A stretch of 64,000 nt of DNA, from NCBI GenBank assembly GCA_002633005.1, contig NMRA01000237.1, positions 184,769-248,768 on the forward strand, read 5' to 3'; not shown here. The stretch's first letter is position 1. The DNA is from Phoronis australis (taxonomy: Eukaryota; Phoronida; Phoronidae). Below are more model-generated notes on this DNA. The model had not been told where the DNA came from. It saw nothing but the letters and a program-made list of their open reading frames with translations, and did no database searches.

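Overview
The window is a stretch of animal (metazoan, most likely invertebrate) nuclear DNA. It holds one very large multi-exon gene on the plus strand that runs off both ends. Evidence for a eukaryotic protein gene is the set of 32 coding blocks bounded by AG/GT splice sites with matching phases, AT-rich introns of about 0.3-5 kb, and remnants of DNA transposons and minisatellites in the introns. I see no bacterial or viral gene organisation, no rRNA or tRNA, and no CRISPR array. The species cannot be named from the sequence.

The gene encodes a titin/Sallimus/twitchin-class giant muscle protein. About 26.5 kb of coding sequence (about 8,800 residues) lies in the window: 17 intracellular I-set immunoglobulin (Ig) domains, one SH3 domain, three DFRxxL motifs of the kind known from the actin-binding part of myosin light chain kinase, and three giant exons of acidic, repetitive, low-complexity protein. 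No fibronectin III or kinase domain appears, so those parts, if present, lie outside.

Layout: 1-5540 is the end of a giant exon with 45-residue KEQ repeats closed by one Ig. 7504-18018 carries small acidic linker exons alternating with Igs. 19216-27894 is an 8,679-base exon made almost wholly of 45-residue repeats, with a 270-residue higher-order repeat inside. 28744-38116 is a linker, the SH3 exon, Igs and two exons carrying the DFRxxL motifs. 39036-45495 is a third giant exon with a different, 61-62-residue repeat; it contains the single N of the window, which probably marks a false join of two haplotypes. 45800-64000 is a run of ten Ig domains (the first begun at the end of the giant exon), some in one exon and some split over two or three.

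Almost all inter-domain junctions are phase 1, so single exons and even the 8.7-kb exon can be skipped without shifting the frame. Two introns hold candidate alternative last exons (9608 and 48665) that could end shorter isoforms. The likely joint role is a sarcomeric or cytoskeletal filament: long disordered acidic repeats as spring or spacer, Igs as modular struts, SH3 for proline-rich partners and DFRxxL for actin. Function is inferred from domain content. Exon limits come from reading frames and splice consensus only, without transcripts.
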